Below are positions 7,394 to 15,854 of a DNA stretch of 64,000 nt, piece after piece. The notes under the pieces are model-generated. The model did not search any database, was not told the origin of the DNA, and was given only the letters and a program-made list of their open reading frames with translations. Positions within the stretch are counted from its first letter, which is position 1; each line of letters opens with the position of its first letter. A program made the translations under genes and the position numbers. Source of the DNA: DASUAS01 sp963756895. Lineage in GTDB: Bacteria > Actinomycetota > Acidimicrobiia > IMCC26256 > DASPTH01. The stretch covers positions 131,519 to 195,518 of the forward strand of contig CAVWPI010000005.1 in assembly GCA_963756895.1 (NCBI GenBank), given 5' to 3'.

Positions 7394-9064
7394 ATGGCCG
7401 ACACCCGCGACATCGTCGACTCCCCACCGACCCCCACCGCCACCGACGTCGCTCCGGCCGACGTACCGGCCGACGTGCCGGTCGACGACCCGGTGCACCG
7501 CCGGCGCTGGGCCACGCTCGCGATCCTCTGCGTGAGCCTGCTGGTGATCGTGATCGACAACACGATCGTCAACGTGGCGCTGCCGACCCTCGTGCGCGAT
7601 CTCGGCACGAGCATCAGCGACCTCCAGTGGGTGGTCGACGCGTACACGCTCGTGTTCGCCGGCCTGCTCCTCACCGCGGGGAGCCTCGGTGACCGGTTCG
7701 GCCGCAAGGGCGCGCTGACCGCAGGACTGCTCGTGTTCGGCGGGGCGTCGACCGCGGCGGCGTTCGCCGGCGGAGTTGATTCGCTCATCGCCGCCCGCGC
7801 CGTCATGGGCATCGGCGCCGCGCTGATCATGCCGGCCACGCTGTCGATCCTCACCAACGTGTTCACCGACACGCGGGAGCGCGCGCTCGCCATCGGGCTG
7901 TGGTCCGGCGTCGCCGGCATCGCGGTCGCGCTCGGTCCGGTGACCGGGGGCTTCCTGCTCGAGCACTTCTGGTGGGGTTCGGTGTTCATCGTCAACGTGC
8001 CGATCGTCATCGCCGCGATCGTGGCCGGCCACTTCCTGGTTCCGACGTCGCGCAACCCGCAGCGGCCGAAGCTCGACCTCGTGGGCGCGGGACTCTCGAT
8101 CGTCGGGCTCGGCGCGTTGGTCGCATCCATCATCGAGGCTCCGAGCAACGGGTGGACCAGCCCGCTGATCCTCGCGGGGTTCACGATCGCAGTGGTCTCG
8201 ATGGCCGCGTTCGTGTGGTGGGAGCGTCGCGTCGACGAGCCCATGCTCGACGTGCGCTTCTTCGCCAACGCGCGCTTCACCGCCGCCAGTGTGAACGTGA
8301 CGCTCGTGTTCTTCGCACTGTTCGGCTTCATCTTCCTGGCCACGCAGTACCTGCAGTTCGTGCTCGGCTACACCGCGTTCGAGGCGGGGGTGCGCACGCT
8401 CCCGTTCGCGTTCGCGCTCATGGTGATGGCGCCGCTGTCGTCGAAGGCGGTGCAGTGGTTCGGCACCAAGCGCGTCGTCGTCACCGGGATGCTGCTCTTC
8501 GCGTCGGGCCTGGTGGTCGCGTCGACGTCGACGGTCGACACGGGCTACGCGCGGGTCATGCTCGCGATGGTGTTGATGGGAGCGGGCATGGGCCTGTCGG
8601 TCGCGCCGGCGACGGAGTCGATCATGGGTGCGCTCCCGCTGCACCAGGCCGGTGTCGGTTCCGCCGTGAACGACACCAGCCGGGAGGTGGGCGGCGCACT
8701 CGGTGTCGCCATCGTCGGCAGCATGTTGTCGTCGCTGTACTCGTCGAACCTCAACGGCAAGTTGCCGGCCAACGTGCCGAGCCAGGTGCGCGACGCCGCC
8801 GACCAGTCGGTGGGAGCCGCGCTGCAGGTGAGCGCGCAGCTCGGCAAGGTCGGCGCGCCGCTCGCCGACGCCGCACGCGAGTCGTTCGTCTACGCGATGT
8901 CCCGGGCATCGCTCGTGACCGCGGCGGTCGCGGTGCTCGGTGCGCTGCTCGCGTGGCGGTTCCTGCCCGCCCGGGCCACCGAGGCGCACGACCTCGACGT
9001 GTCCGACCCCGCGCCGGTCCCCGACCCGGCCGAGCCCCTTCCCGAGCTGGTCGAGGTGAGCTGA
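7394..9064 (+). CDS. DHA2-family (EmrB/QacA) MFS drug transporter
   Basis: 556 residues, about 14 membrane helices. The family markers IDNTIVNVALPTLVRDL (helix 1), GDRFGRKGAL (loop 2-3) and the proton-linked GPVTGGFL in helix 5 are present. The N-terminal 35 residues are an Asp/Pro/Val-rich cytoplasmic tail. Expression is probably controlled by the divergent TetR. It exports hydrophobic compounds using the proton gradient; the substrate is unknown. A good RBS (AGGAG, 8 nt) supports this start. Confidence 0.9.
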   Translation: MADTRDIVDSPPTPTATDVAPADVPADVPVDDPVHRRRWATLAILCVSLLVIVIDNTIVNVALPTLVRDLGTSISDLQWVVDAYTLVFAGLLLTAGSLGDRFGRKGALTAGLLVFGGASTAAAFAGGVDSLIAARAVMGIGAALIMPATLSILTNVFTDTRERALAIGLWSGVAGIAVALGPVTGGFLLEHFWWGSVFIVNVPIVIAAIVAGHFLVPTSRNPQRPKLDLVGAGLSIVGLGALVASIIEAPSNGWTSPLILAGFTIAVVSMAAFVWWERRVDEPMLDVRFFANARFTAASVNVTLVFFALFGFIFLATQYLQFVLGYTAFEAGVRTLPFAFALMVMAPLSSKAVQWFGTKRVVVTGMLLFASGLVVASTSTVDTGYARVMLAMVLMGAGMGLSVAPATESIMGALPLHQAGVGSAVNDTSREVGGALGVAIVGSMLSSLYSSNLNGKLPANVPSQVRDAADQSVGAALQVSAQLGKVGAPLADAARESFVYAMSRASLVTAAVAVLGALLAWRFLPARATEAHDLDVSDPAPVPDPAEPLPELVEVS

Positions 9065-9087
9065 CGCAGGCCGGCACGCCGGTCCGG

Positions 9088-9399
9088 TCAGCCGGCGTGC
9101 TTCTTCTTGCCGTGCTTCTTCTTGTTCTTGTTCTTCTTCTTCTTGTTCTTCTCGGTGGCGGCACCGGCGTCGGGGACCACCTGGAGCACGGCGTCCTCGG
9201 GGACCATGCCGACGAGGTGCTGCACCCGCTCGCGCAGAGCGGTGATGTCGCCCATGAGCTGGTCGAGCTGCTGCTCGAGGTTCTCGGGCGCGAAGAGGAC
9301 GCGTCCGGGACCTGCGGGGTCCGGCTCGACCGGCGCGAGCGAGTCGAGCACGTCCTCCAAGCTCCGGCCGAGCCCGGCTTGGCGCTCCATGGGGTTCAC
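9088..9399 (-). CDS. Small coiled-coil protein with poly-Lys tail
   Basis: 103 residues. A helical middle (LEQQLDQLMGDITALRERVQHLVGMV) with heptad spacing suggests a coiled coil. The last 20 residues are almost only Lys, Asn and His (KNKKKKNKNKKKHGKKKHAG), giving a strongly basic tail that could bind nucleic acid or anionic membrane. The tail is encoded by a skewed CTTCTTCTTG run on the plus strand, unlike the surrounding GC-rich sequence. No family recognised; function unknown. Confidence 0.6.
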   Translation of the reverse strand: MNPMERQAGLGRSLEDVLDSLAPVEPDPAGPGRVLFAPENLEQQLDQLMGDITALRERVQHLVGMVPEDAVLQVVPDAGAATEKNKKKKNKNKKKHGKKKHAG

Positions 9400-9477
9400 G
9401 GTAGGCGCGCAACGAGCACCGAACGTGTCACTCCCGGTAGGAAATTTGCCCGACCCGCAGTCCGGGTCGGCATCGGA

Positions 9478-9864
9478 TCACCGCGGAGCGTGGTCGCGCA
9501 GGGCTTCCTTCCACGCGCGGAACCGGTGGTGCACGGTGCCGTCGGGGCCGGATCCCTCGCCCTCCCCGCTCGGGTGGAGCCGGAAGGTGTACTGGAGCCG
9601 CGGGTCGTCGGCCGCCAGGGCGGCGTAGCGCGCGTTGCCCTTCGCGGCGGGCCCGGCGCGCCAGAGCAGCCACGGCCCGATGCGCCGCTTGTAGGCCACC
9701 AGTTCGTGGCCGAGGTCGCGGCCGAGCTCGAGCAGCTCGGCCGGCGCCTCGATCCATGCGGTGGCCGGGATCGTGCGGTCTCGTTGCGGGGTCGCGGGGA
9801 GATCGGTCGTGTGGAGCGGTGTCGGGTCGATCGGACGGTCCTCGGGTGCTGGCACGCCTCCCAT
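9478..9864 (-). CDS. Conserved-looking hypothetical protein
   Basis: 128 residues. Composition and codon bias look genuine in the C-terminal 90 residues (WIEAPAELLELGRDLGHELV, YKRRIGPWLLWRAGP, LQYTFRLHPSGEGEG). No membrane segment or signal. No family recognised. The start is uncertain because the 5' end lies in a short tandem repeat containing several ATGs; 9864 is the most downstream one. Confidence 0.5.
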   Translation of the reverse strand: MGGVPAPEDRPIDPTPLHTTDLPATPQRDRTIPATAWIEAPAELLELGRDLGHELVAYKRRIGPWLLWRAGPAAKGNARYAALAADDPRLQYTFRLHPSGEGEGSGPDGTVHHRFRAWKEALRDHAPR

Positions 9865-9908
9865 GATGCCGTCGCCGCCATGATGCCGTCGCCATGATGC
9901 CCTCGACG
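9862..9908. repeat. Short tandem repeat (about 14-17 bp unit, three copies)
   Basis: CATGATGCCGTCGCC occurs near 9862 and 9879 and, with one change, near 9893. It overlaps the start of the minus-strand gene, so copy number changes would move or add start codons. Confidence 0.6.
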
Positions 9909-10090
9909 CGCGGCGTCGAGTAGGGTGGTGTTGCTCCGGATGCGTGTTTGCTGCCGCACCGTGGGCCTTCGTCAGTTCAGCAAGTGGGTATGCGTGCTCT
10001 CGCGTCTCCGGTGAGTCCGGAACGGCGTCTCGGGTCCGTCGACCCTCCGAGACCCAACCGATCCGCACGAATCCAGGAGCGCACCGCGCC
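9902..10090 (+). promoter_or_regulatory. Long structured 5' leader of the helicase gene
   Basis: A perfect hairpin CTCGACGC-GCG-GCGTCGAG (9902-9920) is followed by TAGGGT (9921-9926), a candidate -10, leaving a leader of about 155 nt. The leader folds further: GTCTC (10027) pairs with GAGAC (ending 10053), and GGGTC (10032) pairs with GACCC (10041). Long structured leaders are typical of cold-shock-regulated genes, which fits the encoded helicase/CSD protein. There is no strong RBS directly before the ATG at 10091. Confidence 0.4.
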
Positions 10091-11551
10091 ATGTCCACCT
10101 CTGTGTCCACCCTTTCCTCCCCGTCTCCCGACGCGCCCGATGCGCCGGTGACGTTCGCCGATCTCGGCGTTCCCGACGACCTCGTCCGCACCCTCCACGC
10201 GGCCGGGCTCGATTCCGCGTTCCCGATCCAGGCGATGACCGTGCCGGACGGGCTGGCTGGTCGCGACCTCTGCGGCCGTGCTCCCACCGGCTCGGGCAAG
10301 ACGATCGCCTTCGGCATCCCGCTCGCCGCGCGCGTCGCCAAGGCCCGTCCGAAGCGCCCGCGTGGCCTGGTCCTCGTACCCACCCGCGAGCTGGCGGCGC
10401 AGGTCTGCGGCGAGCTCGAGTGGATCGGTCGCGGCCGCAAGCTGCGGGTCACGGCCGTGTACGGCGGCGCCGGCTTCGGCGCGCAGTTCAAGGCGCTGCG
10501 TCGCGGCGTCGACGTGCTCGTCGCCTGTCCCGGCCGCCTGACCGACCTCATCGAGCGGCGTGAGGTCGACCTCGACGAGGTCGAGATGGTCGTGGTCGAC
10601 GAGGCCGACCGCATGGCCGACATGGGCTTCCTGCCCGCAGTGCGCGCCTTGCTCGACCGCACCCCCAACACGCGCCAGACGTTGCTGTTCTCCGCCACGC
10701 TCGACGGGGCCGTCGACGAGCTGGTGCGCCTGTACCAGCGCGACCCGTCGCGTCATCAGCTCCCCGAGGCCGATCAGCTCGCGGCGACGCACCACTTCTG
10801 GGCGGTCGACCGCGCGTCGCGTGTGGACGTCACGGCCGAGATCGTCGGCGTCGCCGGCCCGACCATCGTGTTCTGCCGCACCAAGCACGGCGCCGACGCG
10901 CTGGCGAAGAAGCTCGAGCAGCGCGGCGTGCGGAGCGCGGCCATCCACGGCAACCGCTCGCAGGGTCAGCGCGAGCGGGCGCTGTCCGCGTTCGCGTCGG
11001 GCAAGGTGCAGGCCCTCGTGGCCACCGACGTCGCCGCGCGCGGCATCCACGTCGACGGCGTCGCGTGCGTCGTGCACTTCGACCCGCCGGCCGACTTCAA
11101 GGACTACACGCACCGTTCCGGCCGCACCGCCCGCGCCGGCGCCGACGGCCTGGTCGTCTCGCTGGTGTCGCCCGACCTGCGCCGTGCGGTGGCCGGGTTC
11201 CAGCGGCAGCTCGGCGACCGGCCCGGTCTCGACCGCCCCGACGTCAAGGCGTTGACCCGGCCGCCGGAGCCGCGTGTCGAGCGCAGCGAACGTCCCGCCC
11301 CCACCGCCCGCACGGAGCGGACCGCTCCTGGCGTCGCGACGCGGCCCAACGGCACGATCAAGTGGTTCGACGCCCGCAAGGGCTTCGGTTTCATCGAGCG
11401 TGCCGGCGAGCAGGACGTGTTCGTCCACTTCTCGGCCATCGAGGGCGACGGGTACAAGCGCCTCGAGGAGGGCCAGCTCGTCGAGTTCGAGCTCGAGCCC
11501 GGTCGCAAGGGCGAGCAGGCCCGCCGGGTGCGCGTCCTGGCCGACGCCTGA
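10091..11551 (+). CDS. DEAD-box RNA helicase fused to a cold-shock domain
   Basis: 486 residues. The helicase core carries the Q-motif region, APTGSGKT (about 63-70), PTRELAAQV, DEAD (170-173), SAT, and HRSGRTARAG as motif VI. After a Pro/Arg-rich linker, residues 420-483 form a cold-shock domain with both RNA-binding motifs, KGFGFI and DVFVHF. Helicases of this type unwind structured RNA at low temperature; the fused CSD probably supplies single-strand RNA binding, replacing the basic tails or RRMs of other cold-shock helicases such as CsdA/DbpA. No frameshift. Translation starts at the ATG at 10091 after a long leader. The cold-shock role is inferred. Confidence 0.93.
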   Translation: MSTSVSTLSSPSPDAPDAPVTFADLGVPDDLVRTLHAAGLDSAFPIQAMTVPDGLAGRDLCGRAPTGSGKTIAFGIPLAARVAKARPKRPRGLVLVPTRELAAQVCGELEWIGRGRKLRVTAVYGGAGFGAQFKALRRGVDVLVACPGRLTDLIERREVDLDEVEMVVVDEADRMADMGFLPAVRALLDRTPNTRQTLLFSATLDGAVDELVRLYQRDPSRHQLPEADQLAATHHFWAVDRASRVDVTAEIVGVAGPTIVFCRTKHGADALAKKLEQRGVRSAAIHGNRSQGQRERALSAFASGKVQALVATDVAARGIHVDGVACVVHFDPPADFKDYTHRSGRTARAGADGLVVSLVSPDLRRAVAGFQRQLGDRPGLDRPDVKALTRPPEPRVERSERPAPTARTERTAPGVATRPNGTIKWFDARKGFGFIERAGEQDVFVHFSAIEGDGYKRLEEGQLVEFELEPGRKGEQARRVRVLADA

Positions 11552-11574
11552 CCGGCCCGATCGACGCTCGGCGG

Positions 11575-11745
11575 GTGGACCGGCTCCGCGCGATCCTGCT
11601 GCTCCGGGGCGCGCTGGCCGTCTTCCTCGTCGGCTTGGGCGTGTTCCTGTTGGTCGCCGGTGACCCGATCTTCGGGGTGTTCGCCATCGTGGCGGCGTTC
11701 GTGAACGTGGCGTTGATCGTGGTGATCGCCCGCAAGGCGGGATGA
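11575..11745 (+). CDS. Small two-helix membrane protein
   Basis: 56 residues from a GTG at 11575. Nearly all hydrophobic: AVFLVGLGVFLLVAG and FAIVAAFVNVALIVVIA form two membrane helices separated by DPIFG. It begins 23 bp after the helicase stop, in the same direction, so it may be co-transcribed. Function unknown. The absence of a clear RBS lowers confidence. Confidence 0.5.
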   Translation: MDRLRAILLLRGALAVFLVGLGVFLLVAGDPIFGVFAIVAAFVNVALIVVIARKAG

Positions 11746-11787
11746 CGCGATCGGCATTCGCCGGTCACAGCTGCCGCGGAGAGTGGT

Positions 11788-11793
11788 TAGAAT
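11788..11793 (+). promoter_or_regulatory. Candidate -10 for the CPBP protease gene
   Basis: TAGAAT lies 7 nt before the GTG at 11801, with GTCACA 18 bp upstream as a weak -35. It supports a leaderless start at 11801 over the upstream GTG at 11783, which overlaps the promoter. Confidence 0.45.
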
Positions 11794-11800
11794 CGCACGT

Positions 11801-12628
11801 GTGGTGGCAGATCTCACGGGTACCTCTACCGAGCCGCGGGTGACGTTCGTCTGGAAGTGGCTCCGATGGACCCGGTGGCCGCTCACCAGCACCGTCGTGG
11901 CGGTGGCGGCGCTCACCGTGGGCTTCGACGTGCTCACGGCCTGGCGCGACGTGAACCTCGGCTACCTCGGCGTGGTGCCGATCTCGCCGACGTTGCCCAT
12001 CGAGATCGCGCTGGTGTGTCTGGTGGGGTGGCGACGCCTCGGTCTCGATCGCACCAACCTCGAGGCGTGGCACGAGTTCCTCGGGGTGGCGACGGCGGCG
12101 CTCCTCTTCGGCGTGATCCAGTATTCGCTGCACATCGACGGCTTCGCCGAGGCGATGGGTCTGGTCCTGGCTGCGCTCGACGAGGAGATCGTCTACCGCC
12201 TGGCGGTGCTCATCCTGGTCGGGGCGGTCGCCGCCAAGCTCAGCGGTCGCAACTGGCGCAACGCGGAGGACTGGGGCGCGGGGCCCGGCCTCGCCGCCAT
12301 CGTCGCGTCGGGTGTCGTGTTCACGGTGCTCCCGGGTCACGTGGCGCAGATCAGCGACACGCTGCACGCATTGCCGTTCGTCTGCCTCGGCATGGTGCTC
12401 GGCTACGCCATGCTGCGCACCGGTGCGTTGCTGCCCGCGGTCGTCGTGCACACGCTGCTCAACCTCGCGACCATCGCGGCCTTCAAGGGGGCGATCCCGC
12501 CGCTGCTCCGCTCGATGCTCGCGGCGGCGCTGCTCGTCGCGCTCGTGCTCGGGACCGTCGTGGCCGGCCGCCGGCTCGGCATCTTCCAACGGGTGCCGGT
12601 GGTGGAGCCCGCTCCCGTCGACGCGTAG
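11801..12628 (+). CDS. CPBP-family intramembrane metalloprotease
   Basis: 275 residues with about eight membrane helices. The CPBP (Abi/CAAX protease and bacteriocin-processing) motifs are present: DEEIVYR as the EExxxR motif, a His in the LPGHVAQ helix, and HTLLN as the final HxxxN/B motif. These are glutamate/histidine-dependent membrane proteases that process lipidated or hydrophobic peptides; in bacteria they are often linked to peptide immunity or protein maturation. No bacteriocin-like gene is adjacent. Confidence 0.82.
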   Translation: MVADLTGTSTEPRVTFVWKWLRWTRWPLTSTVVAVAALTVGFDVLTAWRDVNLGYLGVVPISPTLPIEIALVCLVGWRRLGLDRTNLEAWHEFLGVATAALLFGVIQYSLHIDGFAEAMGLVLAALDEEIVYRLAVLILVGAVAAKLSGRNWRNAEDWGAGPGLAAIVASGVVFTVLPGHVAQISDTLHALPFVCLGMVLGYAMLRTGALLPAVVVHTLLNLATIAAFKGAIPPLLRSMLAAALLVALVLGTVVAGRRLGIFQRVPVVEPAPVDA

Positions 12629-12688
12629 CGTTCACGTCATGGTGCGCGACATGATCGGCGACATGATGCGCGACCGGCACCCGAGCGA

Positions 12689-13084
12689 ATGACGGCCGAG
12701 CGAATGACGGGCGAGCTGCGGGTCACCGGGTTCGACCACGTGGTGCTCAACGTCGCCGACGTCGAACGCTCGCTCGGGTTCTACTGCGGTGCGCTCGGCC
12801 TCGCGCCCGAGCGAGTCGACGAATGGCGAAGGGGCGAGATCCTGTTCCCGTCGGTGCGCGTCGACGCCCACACCATCATCGACCTCCTCGCGGTGCCGCG
12901 CACCGGTGAGAACGCCGACCACCTGTGCCTCGTCGTCGACCCGGTCGACCTCGAGGCGGTCAAGGCGTCGGGCCGCTTCGACGTGATCGACGGTCCCGCG
13001 ACCCGCTTCGGCGCGCGCGGCAACGGCACGTCGCTCTACGTGCGGGACCCCGACGGCAACACCGTCGAGCTGCGCCACTACTGA
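12689..13084 (+). CDS. VOC-family protein (virulence/glyoxalase type)
   Basis: 131 residues. FDHVVLNVADVERSLGFYCGALGL and LYVRDPDGNTVELRHY are the two ends of a single VOC domain, with His, His (ADHLCLVV) and Glu as likely metal ligands. It resembles small glyoxalase-fold proteins whose reaction is unknown. The start could also be the ATG at 12704: the sequence GAGCGAATGACGG is directly duplicated here, giving two in-frame starts. Confidence 0.8.
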   Translation: MTAERMTGELRVTGFDHVVLNVADVERSLGFYCGALGLAPERVDEWRRGEILFPSVRVDAHTIIDLLAVPRTGENADHLCLVVDPVDLEAVKASGRFDVIDGPATRFGARGNGTSLYVRDPDGNTVELRHY

Positions 13085-13098
13085 GGTACGGTGCCGAG

Positions 13099-13551
13099 AT
13101 GGAAATCGGGGATGTCGTCGACGACTTCGAGCTGCCCGACGAGACCGGCACACCGCGGAAGTTGAGCGACCTGCTGGCGAACGGACCCGTGGTGCTGTTC
13201 TTCTACCCGGCGGCGATGACGACCGGGTGCACGAAGGAGAGCTGCCACTTCCGCGACCTGGCGGCCGAGTTCGCCGCCGTCGGTGCGCAACGTGCGGGCA
13301 TCAGCCGGGACACGGTGGAGAAGCAGCACCAGTTCTCGGAGAAGCACGCGTTCGACTACCCGCTGCTCTCCGACACCGACGGCACCGTCGCCCGCATGAT
13401 GGGCGTCGCCCGCAAGAAGGGTCCGCCGAAGCGCGTCACCTTCGTGATCGGTCAGGACCGCAAGGTCGTTGAGGTCGTCAAGAGCGAGATCCGCATGGGC
13501 GTCCACGCGGACCGCGCCCTCGACGCGCTCAAACGGCTCCAGACGAGCTGA
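13099..13551 (+). CDS. bcp: Thioredoxin-dependent peroxiredoxin (BCP/PrxQ type)
   Basis: 150 residues. TTGCTKESCHFRD supplies the peroxidatic Cys44 and the resolving Cys49, spaced as in atypical 2-Cys BCP/PrxQ enzymes. FFYPAAMT before the cysteine and the terminal helix are as expected. It reduces organic and hydrogen peroxides in the cytosol using thioredoxin. TACGGT ends 6 nt before the ATG, again a leaderless pattern. The gene is 14 bp after the VOC gene. Confidence 0.9.
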   Translation: MEIGDVVDDFELPDETGTPRKLSDLLANGPVVLFFYPAAMTTGCTKESCHFRDLAAEFAAVGAQRAGISRDTVEKQHQFSEKHAFDYPLLSDTDGTVARMMGVARKKGPPKRVTFVIGQDRKVVEVVKSEIRMGVHADRALDALKRLQTS

Positions 13552-13571
13552 CGACGCGATCGACTGGGACG

Positions 13572-13826
13572 TCAGTCGGTCTCGATCACGGCGACGTCTT
13601 CCTCGATCACCTCGAGGTCGCCATCCTCGTCGGCCACCGCGATCACCTCGTCGATCACGACCGTCCCGTCGGGCGCACCGACGGCAATGGTCTCGTCGGT
13701 CGCGAGCACGTTGCCGTCCTCGTCGACGAGCGCCTTGAGGTCGTCGACCACGACGGTGCCGTCGTCGCCCACTGCGGTGGTGACCACCTCGACCTCTTCG
13801 ATGCCTTCGATGTCGTCGTCGGGCAC
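13572..13826 (-). CDS. Small highly acidic protein with internal duplication
   Basis: 84 residues from a GTG at 13826, supported by GAGGAG 6 nt upstream. About one third of residues are Asp or Glu and there are very few basic residues. The central part is two copies of a unit: DGTVVVDDLKALVDEDGN and DGTVVIDEVIAVADEDGD. The alternation of beta-prone V/I with acidic turns suggests a small beta structure, perhaps calcium-binding, but no EF-hand is seen. No family recognised. It is divergent from the hydrolase gene with only 34 bp between. Confidence 0.65.
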   Translation of the reverse strand: MPDDDIEGIEEVEVVTTAVGDDGTVVVDDLKALVDEDGNVLATDETIAVGAPDGTVVIDEVIAVADEDGDLEVIEEDVAVIETD

Positions 13827-13860
13827 GCTTGCTCCTCGTTCACGGGATGGGAAGCCCGTA

Positions 13861-14673
13861 GTGTTCCACATCGTGGGCGTGCAGCTTCCCGGGTTCACTG
13901 AGTCGACGTTCTCACACGACGGACTCACGCGTTCCGTGTACGCGGGTGGTGACGGACCCGCGGTGATCGTGATCCACGAGATCCCCGGTCTGCACCCGCA
14001 GGTCGTCGAGTTCGCACAGCGCGTCGTCGACGCCGGGTTCAGCGTGCGCATGCCGTCACTGTTCGGCACGCCCGGCCGCGAGGTGAGCATCGGGTACACG
14101 ATCGGGACGTTGGCGAAGGCGTGCGTCGCCAACGAGTTCGCCGCCTTCGCGCTCGGTCGCACGAGCCCGATCATCGGATGGCTGCGCCGCCTCGCCGCCG
14201 AGGCGCACGAGGAGTGTGGCGGCCCGGGCGTCGGCGCGGTGGGCATGTGCTTCACGGGTGGCTTCGCGCTCGGGATGATGGTCGACGACACCATGCTGGC
14301 GCCCGTGCTCAGCCAACCGTCGCTGCCGTTCCCGGTGTCCGCGTCGCGTCGTCGCGCGGTCGGGATCAGCGACGCCGACCTCACGCGCGTGAAGGCGCGC
14401 GCCGCGCAGGGTGCATGCCTGCTGGGGCTCCGCTTCACCGACGACCGCGCGGTGCCGGAGGCGCGCTTCGACACCCTGCGGCGCGAGCTGGGCGACGCGT
14501 TCATCGCGGTCGAGATCGACTCGTCGAAGGACAACGCCCACGGCATTTCGCGCACCGCCCACTCGGTCCTCACCCAGCACCTGGTCGACGAGCCCGGGCA
14601 CCCCACACGCGAGGCGCTCGACCGGGTCCTCGCGTTCTTCGCCGAACGGCTTCGCCCGGCCCGCGCCTCGTGA
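13861..14673 (+). CDS. Dienelactone hydrolase-family protein
   Basis: 270 residues, alpha/beta hydrolase fold. VIVIHEIPGLHPQV holds the family Glu next to the oxyanion region; GMCFTGGFAL provides the nucleophile elbow with Cys in place of Ser, as in dienelactone hydrolases; the acid is probably Asp in GLRFTDDRAV, and the His is in the SSKDNAHGIS or later HSVLTQH segment. The substrate is unknown. GTG at 13861 is chosen for a GGGAAG 6 nt upstream; 13873 and 13879 are alternatives. Its stop overlaps the next start (GTGA). Confidence 0.82.
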   Translation: MFHIVGVQLPGFTESTFSHDGLTRSVYAGGDGPAVIVIHEIPGLHPQVVEFAQRVVDAGFSVRMPSLFGTPGREVSIGYTIGTLAKACVANEFAAFALGRTSPIIGWLRRLAAEAHEECGGPGVGAVGMCFTGGFALGMMVDDTMLAPVLSQPSLPFPVSASRRRAVGISDADLTRVKARAAQGACLLGLRFTDDRAVPEARFDTLRRELGDAFIAVEIDSSKDNAHGISRTAHSVLTQHLVDEPGHPTREALDRVLAFFAERLRPARAS

Positions 14674-15831
14674 CCGAAGAGCACGAACAGATCTCGTCGT
14701 ACACGCTCGAGCAGTTGGGCGTCTGGCTCGAGCTCTTCTACGACCTGGTCTTCGTCGCCGCCATCCTCGTCTTCAGCTCGGCGGTCTCCCACCTCCACGA
14801 CGCGTCGCGCATCGCGTGGGTGGTGGCGGTCTTCTCCGCGGTGTGGTGGGTGTGGCTGTCCACGACCATGTTCACCAACCGGTTCCGTCAGGCCGACGTC
14901 TGGCACCGCTTCCTCGTGCTCGCGCAGATGATCATGGTGGCGGTCATCGCGATGGAGGCGCGCGCCGGAGTCGTCGACGACGAGGTGCTCCTCCTCTGCA
15001 CGTACGCCGCCCTGGTGGGGACCATCGCGGCCATGTACTGGCGCGCCGCGCTCGCGCGCGGTCCCTACGCCGCGTTCGCCCGGCGTCTCGCGGGCATCCA
15101 CACGCTCGCCGCGGTGTGCTTCCTCGCCGCCGCACCGTTGCCGGAGGTCGGGCGCATCATCGGCGCCGCGGTCGGGCTGGCGGTGATGATCCTGCCGGCG
15201 GCGCGGCGGTCGTCGCACCTCACCGACTTCCCGCCGATCGACGAGGGGCACCTGGTCGAGCGAGTCGGTGCGTTCACCATCATCGTGTGCGGTGAGGCGT
15301 TCGTGAAGGTCGCCATCGCGGTCAGCGACAGCACCATCGACGGGATCGACGTGGTCGCGCTCGCGTTCCAGTTCGTCCTCACGTTCGCGCTGTGGGCGTC
15401 GTACTTCGAGGACATCCCGTTCGCGGGCATCGACCAACGGCGTTTCGCGCCGTGGATCAGCTTCCATCTGGTCATGCAGCTCGGCATCGCGGGGACCGCG
15501 ATCGGGGTGTCGAAGCTGGTCGCGCTGGGGTTCTTCGAGCACCTCCCGGCGGAGGACATCCTCGAGATCATGGCGACGCTGTGCTTCGTGTACATCGGCC
15601 TGGCCGGGATCGGGGCCGCGAACGCGTCGCCGGCCGCGCCGACCGCTCTTCCTGTTGCGTGTCGGCACCGCGCTGGTCGTGGCGGTCATCGGCTTCGTGG
15701 CGTGGAAGGCGCCCTGGTTCGAGTTGCTCGAAGGCGTCGCCATGCTCACCATCGCCGCGCTCGTGCACGCGTACCTGGTGGCGCGCCTCCGCTCGAAGAC
15801 CGACCTCGTCCCCGCCACCGTCCCCCTCTGA
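14670..15831 (+). CDS. LtrA-family membrane protein (one frameshift)
   Basis: Reconstructed length 386 residues, about ten membrane helices, opening QLGVWLELFYDLVFVAAI: the signature of the low-temperature-requirement A family, whose molecular function is unknown. The GTG start overlaps the previous stop by 4 bp, so the two are translationally coupled. The frame breaks near 15620-15650: upstream frame ends in FVYIGLAGIGAANAS and the +1 frame continues as LFLLRVGTALVVAVIGFVAW to a stop at 15831. Removing one base restores a full-length protein, so this is likely a consensus error. Confidence 0.8.
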
Positions 15832-15854
15832 TCCTCGAGACGTAGAGTCCGGGC

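Noticed and set aside
7274..9412. 712-codon minus-strand frame opposite the DHA2 transporter
   Set aside because: Arg/His/Asp-rich shadow of a clear membrane protein gene on the plus strand.
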